From Paenibacillus riograndensis SBR5 (lineage in GTDB: Bacteria; Bacillota; Bacilli; Paenibacillales; Paenibacillaceae): a stretch of DNA of 64,000 nucleotides. Position numbers and translations under genes: made by a program. Below the pieces are notes generated by a model. The model saw only the letters and a program-made list of their open reading frames with translations. It had not been told where the DNA came from and made no database searches. The stretch spans positions 5,005,187 to 5,069,186 of the forward strand of contig NZ_LN831776.1 of the NCBI RefSeq assembly GCF_000981585.1. Reading direction: 5' to 3'. Below are positions 26,835 to 36,687 of this stretch, one piece after another; the stretch's first letter is position 1; the number at the start of each line of letters is the position of its first letter.

Positions 26835-28836
26835 CCCTGATTATAAATTTCTCTACGAGAATCTCCAGTTCATTCGCCATGGCGCTTACTTCCTGGGCTG
26901 ATGCTGCAAAGTTTGTAACGGTTGCCGCCTGCTCCTCTGTCGCACTGGATACATTCTCGCTATTGATGGCGGCCAGTTCCGAAATGGACCCCATGGAATC
27001 AATCAGCTTGATGATCTGGTCTGAGGTTGCCACCTCGTCCTGGGTAATATCGAGAATCTCCTTGACGCTGCCCGTAATAAGCTCCACGGAATTGATAATA
27101 TGCACAAAGGCATGATCCGTCTCGGTCACCACGCGTACACCGCCTTCAACCGCCTCCGTTGCCCCTCTCATGGAATCTACCGCCTGTGTAATCCGCGAAA
27201 CCATGTCGCTCACGAGGGCCGAAATCTCGGTCGCCTGCTTATGGGTTTCATCCGACAGCTTCCGTACCTCTTCGGCTACCACACTGAAGCCCCGGCCATG
27301 TTCCCCTGCCCGTGCCGCTTCAATCGCCGCATTGAGTGCCAGCAGATTGGTTTGCTGGGCAATCGCGTTGATCGTGCCGATGATTGTGGACACCTGGTCC
27401 GACAGCTCACTAACGGCCTGCAGCTGCTCTTCCGTCTCCTGCGTGCTGCTGCTGATGGTGTTCATCGCTTGAACGGTGTCCATCACCTGCGCTCTCCCCC
27501 GCTGGGCCGCCTGATTGGTGACATCCGCATTGCCGGAAGTAGCCGCCGCCTTGCTCTGGGCCATCTGGACCAGACTGGAGAGCTGCACCAGCACCTGGGA
27601 GGCATTTACAACCGATTGGTTGTTGTTCTCCGCTCCGGCAGCAATTTCCTGGGTGCTGGAGCTGATCTCCTGAATAGAAGCGCTGATCTCCTCCGAAGAG
27701 GCTGCCATTTCTTCCGACATGGAGGTCAGGGAGACTGAGCCTGCCCTTACCTTTTCAATGATGGCCTTCTGCTTGTCAATCATCGTATTGAAAGCTTCAC
27801 TCAGCTCCTGCAGCTCGTCTCCCGAGCGGATGGAGGTATGAACGGTCAGATTGCCTTCACCGGCACGGGACATGGCTTGTTCCAGCTTGATAATCGGATG
27901 CACAATATTCCGCGTAGTGAAGAAATAAGCTACCAGCAAGGCGATCAATATGAAGGCTATAACAATGATCAGTGTCGTGTTGCGGATTTCCGTTGCCGGG
28001 GCCATATAATCCTGCACATTGGCGGTAGTGGCCACCACCCAATTCCCCGCAGGTTGAAAGGACATATATTTATGTACGCCTTCATAGGTGTAGAAGCCGT
28101 CGGAGGCCTTGCCGCTTTTCATGACCTGGACGAGGGCATTCAATTCCTTGTTGCTGTTGCCGTCCAGCGTCTCCTTCAGAATCTTGCCCTGGTCAGGATG
28201 ATAGACAATCAGGCCCGTCCGGTCGGTCATGTATCCATATCCGCTGTCACCGATCTTGACCTCCGCTACCGGTGATGACAGGGAATTGAACACAACCGTT
28301 CCGATCAGCACCCCGGTAATATGTCCATCGTGCTCCAGCGGCCGGGCGATGGCGACAACATGCTGGTTGCTCTCTTTGGAGAAAAGGACCTCACTGACTG
28401 CCTCTTTCCCCTGCAGGGCCTGCTGAAAATAATCCTGGTCCCGGACATCTAAGCCAGGATTCTCCGGGCTGCTGGTAAGCAGCACCTGTCCGTCAGTGCC
28501 GGCGATGATTAACGACTCCAGCAGCTTCGCATGATCCTGCTGTATCCCGGAAATGTAGGTGTGAGCCAGTTTTTTGGCCGCCTCACCGGCAGGGTTGGCG
28601 GCAAAGGCTGCCAGAGTATCATTTTTGCTCGCGATGCTAAGATAACTCTCCACAGCCTCCAGTTCAGAATCAACCGCCTTCGCTGCCGAGGCTGTAGTAT
28701 CGCGCAGCTCCTCTTCAATGGTCTGCTGCAGTGCGTTAGAGGCCAGATTATGGGATATAAGGCCTGATATCGCCAACGGCACACTGATAATCAGGAACAG
28801 CAGGATGCTTATTTTTACTTTCAAACTTAATTTCAC
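26818..28836 (-). CDS. methyl-accepting chemotaxis protein with dCache sensor
   Basis: 672 residues: N-terminal helix (about 8-30), extracellular dCache_1 region (about 35-275) with the motif [20 protein letters not shown] typical of the membrane-proximal half, second helix (about 283-303), HAMP, then a long cytoplasmic signalling coiled coil. The signalling tip is at about 497-530 ([20 protein letters not shown], then [12 protein letters not shown]), fully conserved. Chemoreceptors normally control CheA through CheW, but no che gene is present. Instead the gene sits inside a partner-switching operon, with the RsbW-type gene 21 bases upstream and the STAS gene overlapping its 3' end. Confidence 0.93.
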   Translation of the reverse strand: MKLSLKVKISILLFLIISVPLAISGLISHNLASNALQQTIEEELRDTTASAAKAVDSELEAVESYLSIASKNDTLAAFAANPAGEAAKKLAHTYISGIQQDHAKLLESLIIAGTDGQVLLTSSPENPGLDVRDQDYFQQALQGKEAVSEVLFSKESNQHVVAIARPLEHDGHITGVLIGTVVFNSLSSPVAEVKIGDSGYGYMTDRTGLIVYHPDQGKILKETLDGNSNKELNALVQVMKSGKASDGFYTYEGVHKYMSFQPAGNWVVATTANVQDYMAPATEIRNTTLIIVIAFILIALLVAYFFTTRNIVHPIIKLEQAMSRAGEGNLTVHTSIRSGDELQELSEAFNTMIDKQKAIIEKVRAGSVSLTSMSEEMAASSEEISASIQEISSSTQEIAAGAENNNQSVVNASQVLVQLSSLVQMAQSKAAATSGNADVTNQAAQRGRAQVMDTVQAMNTISSSTQETEEQLQAVSELSDQVSTIIGTINAIAQQTNLLALNAAIEAARAGEHGRGFSVVAEEVRKLSDETHKQATEISALVSDMVSRITQAVDSMRGATEAVEGGVRVVTETDHAFVHIINSVELITGSVKEILDITQDEVATSDQIIKLIDSMGSISELAAINSENVSSATEEQAATVTNFAASAQEVSAMANELEILVEKFIIRGEQVE

Positions 28837-28857
28837 AGGATTCTCTCCTTTTTCAGT

Positions 28858-29250
28858 CTACGAGGGACATACACACTTGCTTATGTACATGGTGTTGCGA
28901 ATCATCTCTGCCTTGTCAGAGAAGCAGCGGATAAGGTACAAGCCTCTCCCGCCTTCATCCAGCAGTTCATCACCGCTGATCGTTTCCGGGAACACCAAAG
29001 ACCCTGTTCCTTCTCCGGAGTCCTCGACCTGGAGTTCAAGCCGCTTGCCGCTAAGCAGGTACCGGATAATAATCGGCTTGGTGCAGTCGCTAAGATTACC
29101 GTGATAGTAGGCATTGGTGATGGCCTCAATTAGAATCAGCCGAATATCAAACGCATAGTCCTCCAGTCCAAGCTCCTGAATAATCCCGTCGATGATTCTC
29201 TGATGCTGCTCCAATCCATAGAGCCGAATTTCCTTTTGAACAGCGTTCAT
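28858..29250 (-). CDS. RsbW/SpoIIAB-like serine kinase (anti-sigma type)
   Basis: A 130-residue GHKL ATPase. The N-box is LIEAITNAYYHGN, G1 is VEDSGEGTG and G2 is DEGGRGLYLI; together they make a complete ATP site. Proteins of this kind bind and phosphorylate a STAS partner and sequester a sigma factor or other target. ATG at 29250 is the start because GGAG stands 6 bases before it; an in-frame ATG at 29265 would place the ribosome site inside the gene. It lies between the SpoIIE-type phosphatase and the chemoreceptor on one transcript, and its likely substrate is the STAS protein of the same operon. Confidence 0.88.
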   Translation of the reverse strand: MNAVQKEIRLYGLEQHQRIIDGIIQELGLEDYAFDIRLILIEAITNAYYHGNLSDCTKPIIIRYLLSGKRLELQVEDSGEGTGSLVFPETISGDELLDEGGRGLYLIRCFSDKAEMIRNTMYISKCVCPS

Positions 29251-29265
29251 AATACTCTCCTTCAT

Positions 29266-30696
29266 TCATTTAATGCTCAGGTTAAGCCAGGTACAGTCAT
29301 CCTGCAGTGAAGCCTCAGCAATTTTGTCGGTCAGATACTCATAGCTGCGGCTCAGTTCCTGAGTGTCAAAGAGAAGCTCCATCCCGTCACTGTAGAAGCA
29401 GAAACGGTCACCGGAGGAAAAGGGGACGGTGATCTCCTCAAACTCGCTGTTTCCGAACATGCCAAGCGGTGCACCCCTGACTGTAAGGCATTGGCTCTCC
29501 TGATCCTTGGGCACATAGATGAATTCATTAATCCCTGCACCCGCCGCCTTCAGCACACCCGCTCCAAAATCAAGCTGAAAGCAGCACCCGGCAATATAAT
29601 CTTCGCCCAGATGCAGCATTGCCTTCTGGTTCAGCTCCTTGATGGCCTGCAGCGGATCGACGGTAACCTCCAGACAATCCGCAAACAGCACACGGAGAGC
29701 CGATATGTTCAGTGCGGCCGTGATCCCCTTGCCGGTCACATCACCGATCATGCCGATCACCCGCTCCTCATCAATCTTATGAAAAATGAAGAAATCACCG
29801 CTAAGTGTTCTTGCCGGAATATACAGCTTCTCCAGCTCTGCCTTGTCTTCCAGCGGAAAAACTACGGTATGCCGGTGATTCTGCAGCTTAACCGCCCGCT
29901 CCACTTCCTTTTTGCTCTCGGTGATGTCCCTCAGCACCAGCTGCAGCGCTTTTTCTTCCTCATAAATGATCGGCACCCCTGAAATCTCCACATCAAAAAT
30001 CCGGTTGTCATAACGGATCAGCCGCTGTTCAATGCGGAATCTCTCCTTGGCCGTTGACCCCCAAGTCATGAGCTTTTTATATTTGGCGCTTTTGAGGTAT
30101 TCCTCGCTGAAAAAAGCTTCAATCCTCTGGCCGATCATCTCTTTTTTCTTTTTGCCAAACATTTTTTCACTTTGCTTGTTGGCAAACAGAATCATGCCTC
30201 CGCTGTAGACCAGGATGGCTTCAGGGCACAGCTCGACCAGATCCCTGTACCGCTCTTCACTCTCCCGGAGCCGCTGCTCTGAGCGCACCCGTTCACTAAT
30301 GTCGTGGATCACTGTATAAATGCATGACTTCCCCAGCATGGACATCATCCCGGTGTGAATCTCCACATCGATCTGTTGTCCTCCTGCGAGCAGGTGTTTG
30401 TCCATAAAAACCCTGTTTCTGCCATGCTCCCCGCCAGGCATCCCGTGCTCGATGAACTTCACCATCCCGGATGTTTGATCCGCCTGCAGATCGGTAATAT
30501 GGAGTTTGCGGAAGATGCGGAGCGGATATCCGTAGAATTCACAGGCTGCGCGGTTGGCATCGGTGATGGAACCGTCCGCAGGGTCCACCAGCAAGGTGAT
30601 CAGATGATTGTTCTCATAAATGCAGCCGTAATGCTCCATACACTGTGCCGGGCTGGGGCTCCTGAACAGATTTTTGCATTGTTTGTCTACTGCCAT
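29266..30696 (-). CDS. PAS-PAS-PP2C phosphatase, SpoIIE/RsbU type
   Basis: 476 residues. Two PAS domains (about 25-150 and 150-270) precede a SpoIIE-type phosphatase (about 285-475). Metal-site motifs are visible: LSGDFFIFHK, IGDVTGKGITAAL, a GAPLGMF segment and the final DDCTWLNL. The enzyme should dephosphorylate the STAS protein of the same operon, turning the switch on when the PAS domains sense a signal. It is soluble, with no membrane helices. It is first of the four genes, and its stop codon is 15 bases before the RsbW-type start. Confidence 0.92.
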   Translation of the reverse strand: MAVDKQCKNLFRSPSPAQCMEHYGCIYENNHLITLLVDPADGSITDANRAACEFYGYPLRIFRKLHITDLQADQTSGMVKFIEHGMPGGEHGRNRVFMDKHLLAGGQQIDVEIHTGMMSMLGKSCIYTVIHDISERVRSEQRLRESEERYRDLVELCPEAILVYSGGMILFANKQSEKMFGKKKKEMIGQRIEAFFSEEYLKSAKYKKLMTWGSTAKERFRIEQRLIRYDNRIFDVEISGVPIIYEEEKALQLVLRDITESKKEVERAVKLQNHRHTVVFPLEDKAELEKLYIPARTLSGDFFIFHKIDEERVIGMIGDVTGKGITAALNISALRVLFADCLEVTVDPLQAIKELNQKAMLHLGEDYIAGCCFQLDFGAGVLKAAGAGINEFIYVPKDQESQCLTVRGAPLGMFGNSEFEEITVPFSSGDRFCFYSDGMELLFDTQELSRSYEYLTDKIAEASLQDDCTWLNLSIK

Positions 30697-30785
30697 ATTT
30701 CTTCCTCTATTCTGATTCAGCTATTGAAGTCTTCCCATTATATGCATTTCAATTGCATTCAGCCGTGAATTCCGACACATACAGC

Positions 30786-30837
30786 AAAAAAAAACCTTAG
30801 AAGCTCGATCTGTGTCAATAATACACGAAGCTTAGGT
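30786..30837 (-). terminator. minus-strand terminator-like hairpin with T9
   Basis: On the minus strand an imperfect stem (AACCTAAGCTTCGTGT pairing with ACACAGATCGAGCTTCTAAG, then GTT) runs into TTTTTTTTT. It faces transcripts coming from the metallopeptidase side. Because map already has its own terminator at 31122-31161, this second one may end a separate short transcript from 30840-31120. Confidence 0.6.
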
Positions 30838-30903
30838 TCTGATAAGTTTCATAGTTGACTATCCTTTGGGTGAATCCTCTGATTGCATTCATAGGCTCCG
30901 ATT

Positions 30904-31020
30904 CTCCAAAAAGGCCGATCCCGGGCAAATCAAAGGTATTTATAATTTATACCTCTGATTTCGCCAAACAGACCGGTCCCGGGCAAATCAAAGGTATTTA
31001 TACCTCTGATTTCGTCAAAT
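30904..31020. repeat. two 58-bp-period repeats, each a palindrome
   Basis: The word CCCGGGCAAATCAAAGGTAT occurs twice with a 58-base period (ccgggc at 30921 and 30979). Each copy continues into an inverted half (TACCTCTGATTT) so that each repeat can fold as a hairpin. A weaker third copy may precede at about 30870. No gene is present in 30697-31172. Confidence 0.8.
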
Positions 31021-31062
31021 ACGCTACTTTCCGCTGTGCCGGGGAGGCAGCATCGCACGTAA

Positions 31063-31087
31063 AATAGCCCCACAAAGTGGGGCTATT
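31063..31087. terminator. perfect short hairpin
   Basis: AATAGCCCCACAAAGTGGGGCTATT, a perfect 10-bp stem with a 5-base loop, AAAA before it and no long T run. It can act on either strand; its role is unassigned. Confidence 0.6.
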
Positions 31088-31121
31088 GCATGAAAGCTGA
31101 GCTGATTCAGTGTTAAAAACC

Positions 31122-31161
31122 CGTGCGCTTCCTTCCTTGGAAGGAGAACGCCCGGGTTTCG
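31122..31161 (-). terminator. terminator of methionine aminopeptidase gene
   Basis: On the minus strand AAACCCGGGCG and CGCACGGGTTTT flank an inner CCTTCC/GGAAGG stem, 11 bases past the stop codon. The stem ends in TTTT. Confidence 0.75.
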
Positions 31162-31172
31162 GTCTGAGCGGC

Positions 31173-31919
31173 TTACAGCTCGGTCAGGATAATGGTGCCT
31201 TGCGGAGTGATGGCCAGCGTATGCTCATACTGTGCGGACAGGCCGCCGTCGATGGTCCGGGCGGTCCACCCGTCCGCATCCACCTTAGTGCGGTAGCTTC
31301 CGGTGTTCAGCATAGGCTCAATCGTGAAGACCATGCCTTCTTTGATGCGCGGTCCCTTGCCTGCTGGCCCGTAATGCGGCACCTCAGGCGCTTCATGCAT
31401 CTCGGAGCCGATGCCGTGCCCGATGAAGTCACGGACGACCGAAAAGCCGTTCGACTCGGCATAGACCTGTACCGCATGGGCAACATCCCCGATCCGGTTG
31501 CCGGCGACGGCTTGCTCAATGCCTTTGAACAAAGACTCTTTAGTCGTATTCAGCAGCTTCTCCGCCTGTTCGCTGATATTGCCGACAGCGTAGGACCAGG
31601 CCGAGTCCGCGAGCCAGCCATTCAGGTTCACAACCATATCAATGGTTACGATATCCCCGTCCTTCAGCTCCTCCCGCTTCGGAAATCCATGGCAGATCAC
31701 ATCATTTACGGATGCGCAGGTTGCATAAGGGTATCCGTGATAGCCTTTCTGCTCCGGGGTTGCCCCTTGGGAAAGAATAAATTTTTCGGCAAACTGGTCG
31801 ATTTCCCACGTGGTAATTCCGGGTTTGATCATTTGAGCGATTTGCCGGTGGCATTCCGCAAGAATTTTGCCGGCTGCGCGCATTTTTTCAATCTCTTCCA
31901 TTGTTTTCATGATGATCAT
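31173..31919 (-). CDS. map: methionine aminopeptidase, type I
   Basis: A 248-residue metallopeptidase that removes the initiator Met from nascent proteins in the cytoplasm. The five metal ligands are visible in order: Asp in VTIDMVVNLNG, Asp in LADSAWSYAVG, His in FIGHGIGSEMHE, Glu in VFTIEPML and Glu in QYEHTLAI. The substrate-side His lies in VICHGFP. No zinc-finger N-terminal extension is present. ATG at 31919 follows AGAGGCG and is preferred over the in-frame ATG at 31946. It stands alone rather than in the ribosomal protein/adk/infA cluster where the housekeeping copy usually lies, so it may be a second copy. Confidence 0.95.
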   Translation of the reverse strand: MIIMKTMEEIEKMRAAGKILAECHRQIAQMIKPGITTWEIDQFAEKFILSQGATPEQKGYHGYPYATCASVNDVICHGFPKREELKDGDIVTIDMVVNLNGWLADSAWSYAVGNISEQAEKLLNTTKESLFKGIEQAVAGNRIGDVAHAVQVYAESNGFSVVRDFIGHGIGSEMHEAPEVPHYGPAGKGPRIKEGMVFTIEPMLNTGSYRTKVDADGWTARTIDGGLSAQYEHTLAITPQGTIILTEL

Positions 31920-32052
31920 TCGTTTCGCCTCTTCTGTACAGAACACATTACTTACTATAATGGCTCTTGGATATGGTTTGATGGTACTTCTCTATATTAT
32001 GTAAGATAACCGCCGAAAATCCAAATTTAATCTTACTAATTCCAAAATTAAC

Positions 32053-32082
32053 AAACCCGCCCTCCATAAAAGGAGAACGGGT
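32053..32082 (-). terminator. intrinsic terminator of cysJI
   Basis: On the minus strand GAACCCGTTCTCCT pairs with GGAGGGCGGGTTT around a short loop and ends in TTTGTT, 12 bases after the cysI stop codon. Confidence 0.8.
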
Positions 32083-32093
32083 TCATTTGCGGT

Positions 32094-33818
32094 TCAGTCA
32101 TGAAAGTTGAGTCCAGAGGTAACCGCCTTGACATATCCGCTACGGATTACAAAGTCCCCGAAGTGTTCGCCGCTCTGGCGTTCCTTGGCATAGCGGTGGA
32201 TGATCGGTTCAAGCGTCTCCAGAATTTCCTTTTCATCGATGTTTTCCTTGTAGAGCTTATTGAGCCGGTCCCCGGTAAAGCCCGCTCCCAGATACATATT
32301 GTATCTGCCCGGAGCCTTCCCGATGAACGAGATTTCGCCCAGTGCCGGTCTGGCGCAGCCATTCGGGCAGCCGGTCATGCGGATGATGATTTCTTCACCC
32401 CGCAGGCCCGCCTCGTCGATGATCAGCTCCAGCTTATCCAGCAGCTGCGGAAGGTAACGCTCTGCTTCGGCCATGGCCAGCCCGCAGGTCGGCAGCGCCA
32501 CACAGGACATTGAACTCCGCCGCAGCGCAGAATGATGTGCGCCATCCGTCAATCCATACTGCTTGGCGAGCTCTGCAACCTTGCGTTTCTTCACGCTGCT
32601 GACATTGGCGATAATCAGATTCTGGTTGGGGGTCAGCCGGAAGTCTCCGCCATGGATCTTGGCAATTTCCCGCAGGCCTGTCATCAGCTGACTGGTTTCC
32701 GTGTCCTGAATCCGCCCGCTCTGGATATACAGGGTCAGGTTCCATTTGCCGTTCACACCCTTCACCCAGCCGTAACGGTCTCCGTTATGGTCAAAGTGAT
32801 AGGACCGTGCCGGTTCCAGCGCCCAGCCCAGCCGGTGCTGCAGCTCGCCGGTGAACCATTCCAGGCCGTGGCGGTCGATGGTGTATTTGAAGCGGGCATT
32901 TTTGCGGACGGAGCGGTTGCCGTAGTCACGCTGGATCGTGACGGTCTTCTCTGCCAGATCGATCATCTGCTCAGGACGGCAAAAGCCGATCACCCGCCCA
33001 AGCTGCGGATAAGTGTTCGTGTCGCCATGGGTCATCCCCATGCCGCCGCCAACCGAAACATTGAACCCGGCCAGCTTGCCGTCTTCCAGAATAGCGATGA
33101 AGCCAAGATCCTGGGAGAACACATCGACATCGTTGGATGGAGGGACGGCGAGGCCGATTTTGAATTTGCGCGGCAGATAAACAGGGCCATAGATCGGCTC
33201 CACCTCAACGCCCTCTTTGCTGTCCACGACCTTTTCGCCGTCCAGCCAGATTTCATGATAGGCAGGCGTGCGCGGCGACAGATGATCGCTGATCCGGCGT
33301 GCCCACTCATAGACCTCGGCGTGGACCTCCGACTGGTACGGATTCGGACCGCTCATCACGTTGCGGTTGACGTCCCCACAGGCAGCGAGGGTAGTCATCA
33401 GTGCATCATTAATGGTTTTGATCGTTTTTTTCAAATTCCACTTGAGTACACCGTGCATTTGAAAAGCTTGTCTGGTAGTCAGACGCAAGGTGCCGTTTCC
33501 GTATTTACGGGCCAGCTCATCCATGACCAGCCACTGTGCCGGGGTAGCCACCCCGCCCGGTGCCACAACGCGCAGCATGAACTGAAAGGCCGGCTCCAGC
33601 TTTGAGCGTTCCCGTTCACTGCGCAAATCCCGGTCGTCCTGCATGTAGCTGCCGTGGAACTTGAGCAGCCGGTTATCATCTTCTGGAAGGCTCCCGGTGA
33701 TCGGGTTACTGAGCGTCTCGACAAGCGCTCCCCGCAGATAGTTGCTCTCCAGCTTAATATGTTCAACATCGCTAGGCGGGCCGCCGACAGGCTTCACCGC
33801 TGATTCATTATTCGCCAT
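32094..33818 (-). CDS. cysI: assimilatory sulfite reductase hemoprotein (beta subunit)
   Basis: A 574-residue protein that reduces sulfite to sulfide with six electrons from CysJ. The four Cys ligands of the 4Fe-4S cluster are present as CVALPTC and GCPNGC; the last Cys also bridges to siroheme. Siroheme/sulfite-binding segments include [26 protein letters not shown] and [15 protein letters not shown]. Length matches the family. The start is 38 bases after the cysJ stop codon, so the two form an operon in the order cysJ-cysI, as in Bacillus. A terminator follows directly. Confidence 0.97.
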   Translation of the reverse strand: MANNESAVKPVGGPPSDVEHIKLESNYLRGALVETLSNPITGSLPEDDNRLLKFHGSYMQDDRDLRSERERSKLEPAFQFMLRVVAPGGVATPAQWLVMDELARKYGNGTLRLTTRQAFQMHGVLKWNLKKTIKTINDALMTTLAACGDVNRNVMSGPNPYQSEVHAEVYEWARRISDHLSPRTPAYHEIWLDGEKVVDSKEGVEVEPIYGPVYLPRKFKIGLAVPPSNDVDVFSQDLGFIAILEDGKLAGFNVSVGGGMGMTHGDTNTYPQLGRVIGFCRPEQMIDLAEKTVTIQRDYGNRSVRKNARFKYTIDRHGLEWFTGELQHRLGWALEPARSYHFDHNGDRYGWVKGVNGKWNLTLYIQSGRIQDTETSQLMTGLREIAKIHGGDFRLTPNQNLIIANVSSVKKRKVAELAKQYGLTDGAHHSALRRSSMSCVALPTCGLAMAEAERYLPQLLDKLELIIDEAGLRGEEIIIRMTGCPNGCARPALGEISFIGKAPGRYNMYLGAGFTGDRLNKLYKENIDEKEILETLEPIIHRYAKERQSGEHFGDFVIRSGYVKAVTSGLNFHD

Positions 33819-33856
33819 TGCTGGTAGTCTCCTTCCGCACTCACTGTTTGTTAATG

Positions 33857-35719
33857 TTAGTACACATCGCGCTGGTAGCGCTGCTCCTGCTGCAGATGGT
33901 CCAGATAGGCCGCTGCCGCTTCAGGGCTAAGTCCGCCCTCCGCTTGGATGACACTAATCAGCGCAGAATGTACGTCATGAGCCATATGCTTCTCATCGCC
34001 GCAGACATAGACATGGGCGCCTTCCTGAAGCCAGGTATACAGCTCGCGGCTATGCTCCAGAATGCGGTGCTGCACGTATACCTTCTCTTCCGTATCCCGG
34101 GAAAAAGCCACGTCCAGCTTCGTCAGCACGCCGTCCTTGAGCATCCGCTGCCAGTCCGTCTGGTAGAGGAAGTCCGTCACAAAATGACGGTCGCCGTAGA
34201 ACAGCCATGTCTTGCCTTCTGCATCCTGCTCTTCCCGTTCCTCCAGGAACGAACGGAACGGTGCAACGCCCGTGCCGGGTCCGATCATGATTACAGGCAC
34301 TTCGGGATTCGCCGGAAGTTTGAAATTCGGATTGTTCTGAATGTATATCGGCAGCGTGTCCCCCGGCTGCACACGTTCGGCGCAGTGCACTGAGCAGACG
34401 CCATAACGTTCACGTCCATGGGATTCATAACGCACCGCCCGTACGGTGAAATGAACCTCCTCGGGATTGGCATTATAGCTGCTGGCAATGGAGTATAATC
34501 TGGCCGGCAGCTTGCGCAGAATCGTTACAAAGCTGCGGGCCGGTACATCCCATGGCGAGAAGTCTTGAACCAGGTCCAGCAGATCGCGTCCCTGGATATA
34601 TTCCTTGAGCTGCGGTGCCCGGTCCGGCAGCAGAAGCTCATGAAGACCGGCAGCCGGGGACAGCTTCGCCGCCTGCTCCAGCAGCGGTTTGCTCAGGACC
34701 GTAATTTCATAGTGGCGGAGGAGCGCTTCACGCAGCGTGCCCTCTTCGCCTTTTTTGTTCAGGGGAACGGGTTCCTCCGGATTCCAGCCCATAGCGGCAA
34801 TAATCTCCTCTACCAGGCGGGGATGGTTCTCGGGGTAGACTCCCAGGGCATCGCCCGGTTCGAAGGTTATATTCGATCCTGCCAGCGACAGCTCCAGATG
34901 ACGGGTTTCCCGGTCCGAGCCGCGGCCGTTCAGGTTGAGATTCTCCAGTACTTCAGCGTGAAAAGGATGATTGCGCGAATAGGCCGATTGCAGGGATTCT
35001 GCATGCTCTGCCGCAAGCACGGCTTCTTCAGCAATAGCCGGAGCGCTCCCGGCACCGTTAAGGGCGGTAATCACCTGCTCCATCCACGCAGCAACCGGCT
35101 CGTCATAGTCCAGATCGCAATCGACGCGTGGAATCAGACGCTGGCCGCCGAGTTCTTCCAGTCTCTGATCGAAATCCTTGCCGGTCTGGCAAAAGAATTC
35201 ATAAGAGGTATCCCCGAGTGCCAGCACTGAAAAGCGCAAATGCTCCAAGCGGGGGGCTCTTTTGCTATTGAGAAATTCGTGAAATGAACGCGCATTATCC
35301 GGCGGTTCGCCTTCACCATGAGTGCTGACCAGGATCAGCAGGTTCTCCACCTTCTTCAGCGTATTGGGCTTAAAGCTGTTCATTGCAGACACGGTGATCT
35401 CGAACCCTTGCTCCTTCAGCTTGCCCGACAGGCTGGAGGCAAGGCGCTGGCAGTTGCCGGTCTGCGATCCGAAAAGCACGGTAACTTCACGGGAACGGGC
35501 TGGCTCCGCCGCACCTCCTGCGGCTGCCGTGCTTGCGGACGGAGCTGCAAGCACAGCGGGGGCTGCAGCGGAAACCGCTGCTGCTCCCTGCAATGTCAAT
35601 GCCGATATATAACCGCCAAGCCAAATTTGCTGCGTCTGCGTCAGTGTCGGCAGAAGCCGGTTAAGAAGCTCAACCTGCTCCTCGTTAAAAGGACTGTTCG
35701 TAACTTGTAATTGCAACAA
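33857..35719 (-). CDS. cysJ: sulfite reductase flavoprotein (alpha subunit)
   Basis: About 620 residues that pass electrons from NADPH through FAD and FMN to CysI. The flavodoxin domain (about 75-215) starts with [16 protein letters not shown], then comes the FAD domain with [10 protein letters not shown], and the NADPH domain with [18 protein letters not shown]. The C-terminal RYQRDVY is the canonical family end. The N-terminus [13 protein letters not shown] matches Bacillus CysJ, which places the start at the TTG codons 35716-35719 behind GAGGAGAG; an upstream ATG at 35761 is less likely. An Ala-rich linker (about 45-70) separates the N-terminal helix from the flavodoxin domain. Confidence 0.96.
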   Translation of the reverse strand: MLQLQVTNSPFNEEQVELLNRLLPTLTQTQQIWLGGYISALTLQGAAAVSAAAPAVLAAPSASTAAAGGAAEPARSREVTVLFGSQTGNCQRLASSLSGKLKEQGFEITVSAMNSFKPNTLKKVENLLILVSTHGEGEPPDNARSFHEFLNSKRAPRLEHLRFSVLALGDTSYEFFCQTGKDFDQRLEELGGQRLIPRVDCDLDYDEPVAAWMEQVITALNGAGSAPAIAEEAVLAAEHAESLQSAYSRNHPFHAEVLENLNLNGRGSDRETRHLELSLAGSNITFEPGDALGVYPENHPRLVEEIIAAMGWNPEEPVPLNKKGEEGTLREALLRHYEITVLSKPLLEQAAKLSPAAGLHELLLPDRAPQLKEYIQGRDLLDLVQDFSPWDVPARSFVTILRKLPARLYSIASSYNANPEEVHFTVRAVRYESHGRERYGVCSVHCAERVQPGDTLPIYIQNNPNFKLPANPEVPVIMIGPGTGVAPFRSFLEEREEQDAEGKTWLFYGDRHFVTDFLYQTDWQRMLKDGVLTKLDVAFSRDTEEKVYVQHRILEHSRELYTWLQEGAHVYVCGDEKHMAHDVHSALISVIQAEGGLSPEAAAAYLDHLQQEQRYQRDVY

Positions 35720-35781
35720 TATCGATCTCTCCTCAGCATGAAATCTGCTTCCCTCTAACATCTTGAATTCAGGCTATCACA

Positions 35782-35809
35782 ATTATATGAAACGATCAAC
35801 GAGCCTCAA
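35782..35809 (-). promoter_or_regulatory. candidate sigma-A promoter of cysJI
   Basis: On the minus strand TTGAGG, a 16-base spacer and TATAAT, 62 bases upstream of the cysJ start. No S-box or T-box leader is visible between promoter and gene. Confidence 0.55.
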
Positions 35810-35867
35810 ACCTGCCAAATTCAGAATATACAGCCAATAAATTCAATAAAACGCAGAAAAGCCGCTT

Positions 35868-35892
35868 AAATCAGAGTAAAAAGCTCTGATTT
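35868..35892 (-). terminator. hairpin after TetR gene
   Basis: Perfect 9-bp stem AAATCAGAG/CTCTGATTT with a 7-base A/T-rich loop, downstream of the TetR-family gene and upstream of the cysJ promoter. A T-containing tail (GGCTTTTC) follows on the minus strand. Confidence 0.6.
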
Positions 35893-35941
35893 AACCAGCT
35901 TCATTATAATTTATGATAACTTCTATTAGATAAAATGATAC

Positions 35942-36535
35942 TTAAATTGGCCCTGAAACCAGTCCTGAGACCTTAACCGGGCCCATAGTCATCAACTGCA
36001 CCAACTGCCCGGCCATAAAAGCTGGCGAATATTTCATCCCGTTATCCAGCCACCACGCAATCGCCCCCAGATACAATGAAGACAACAGCTCAACAAATAA
36101 ATCCTTCGAGATTAAGGGCTGCTCCCGGAACCCTTCATCCAGCTTTTGCTTAAGCAGGTTTCCCAGGTCGAAACGAAAGCTGTGAACTCCCCGCCCGCTG
36201 AGCATGATCTGATAAAAGAGGGCATCTTCAGCAATGGCTGCCAGTATCTTTTCCAAATCACGGGTCAAATCCCCGACGCCCAAAAGCCCCCCTTGCACAT
36301 GAGCAGCAGGAATAATGAGTGCCATCAGCTTGCCGGTAATTTCAGCGGTGATCTTCTCCAGAAGCTCATACTTATCCGTGTAATGCAGGTAAAAGGTAGA
36401 ACGGTTAATTTGGGCGCGGCCGGCGATATCATTAACAGTCACGCTGTCAAACCCTTTTTCGGCGATTAAGCTGACCAGCGCATCCCGGATCAGCTTTTTC
36501 GTCTTCACTACACGCAAATCGGTTTCTCTAGACAT
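35942..36535 (-). CDS. TetR/AcrR family transcriptional regulator
   Basis: 197 residues. The N-terminal helix-turn-helix reads LIAEKGFDSVTVNDIAGRAQ followed by INRSTFYLHYTDKYELL, a full TetR signature, and the C-terminus is of the TetR_C_33-like type. It represses targets until a ligand binds. The start ATG follows GGAGGGA. It is divergent from the alpha/beta hydrolase gene 150 bases away, the arrangement expected if it regulates that gene and itself. No clear palindrome was found in the shared gap. Confidence 0.92.
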   Translation of the reverse strand: MSRETDLRVVKTKKLIRDALVSLIAEKGFDSVTVNDIAGRAQINRSTFYLHYTDKYELLEKITAEITGKLMALIIPAAHVQGGLLGVGDLTRDLEKILAAIAEDALFYQIMLSGRGVHSFRFDLGNLLKQKLDEGFREQPLISKDLFVELLSSLYLGAIAWWLDNGMKYSPAFMAGQLVQLMTMGPVKVSGLVSGPI

Positions 36536-36687
36536 ATTCGTTCCCTCCGTCTATCATCTCCGCAATATACCACACTTGCAGCCGCATTGGCCTTTATCCG
36601 TCAAAAACCCAAGAATCAATCATTGCGGCCAGCCTCTCAGAAAATTATAGTTCGTTATATCCGATAGAGAAAGCAGGCGATTGAATT

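Noticed and set aside
30904..31020. Possible CRISPR array
   Set aside because: Only two clear copies with a 58-base period, the copies are palindromic throughout with no unique spacer, and no cas gene is in the window.
31110..32009. 299-codon plus-strand frame opposite map
   Set aside because: Antisense to the metallopeptidase, composition is that of a shadow frame, and it crosses the map terminator.
32532..33605. Long plus-strand frame (357 codons) opposite cysI
   Set aside because: Antisense shadow of a well-conserved, motif-complete cysI gene; its translation shows no recognisable domain and it has no ribosome site.
35720..35941. Riboswitch (S-box or T-box) ahead of cysJ
   Set aside because: The leader is only about 60 bases after a plausible promoter, with no SAM-I or T-box motifs; the only hairpin is a simple terminator of the neighbouring gene.
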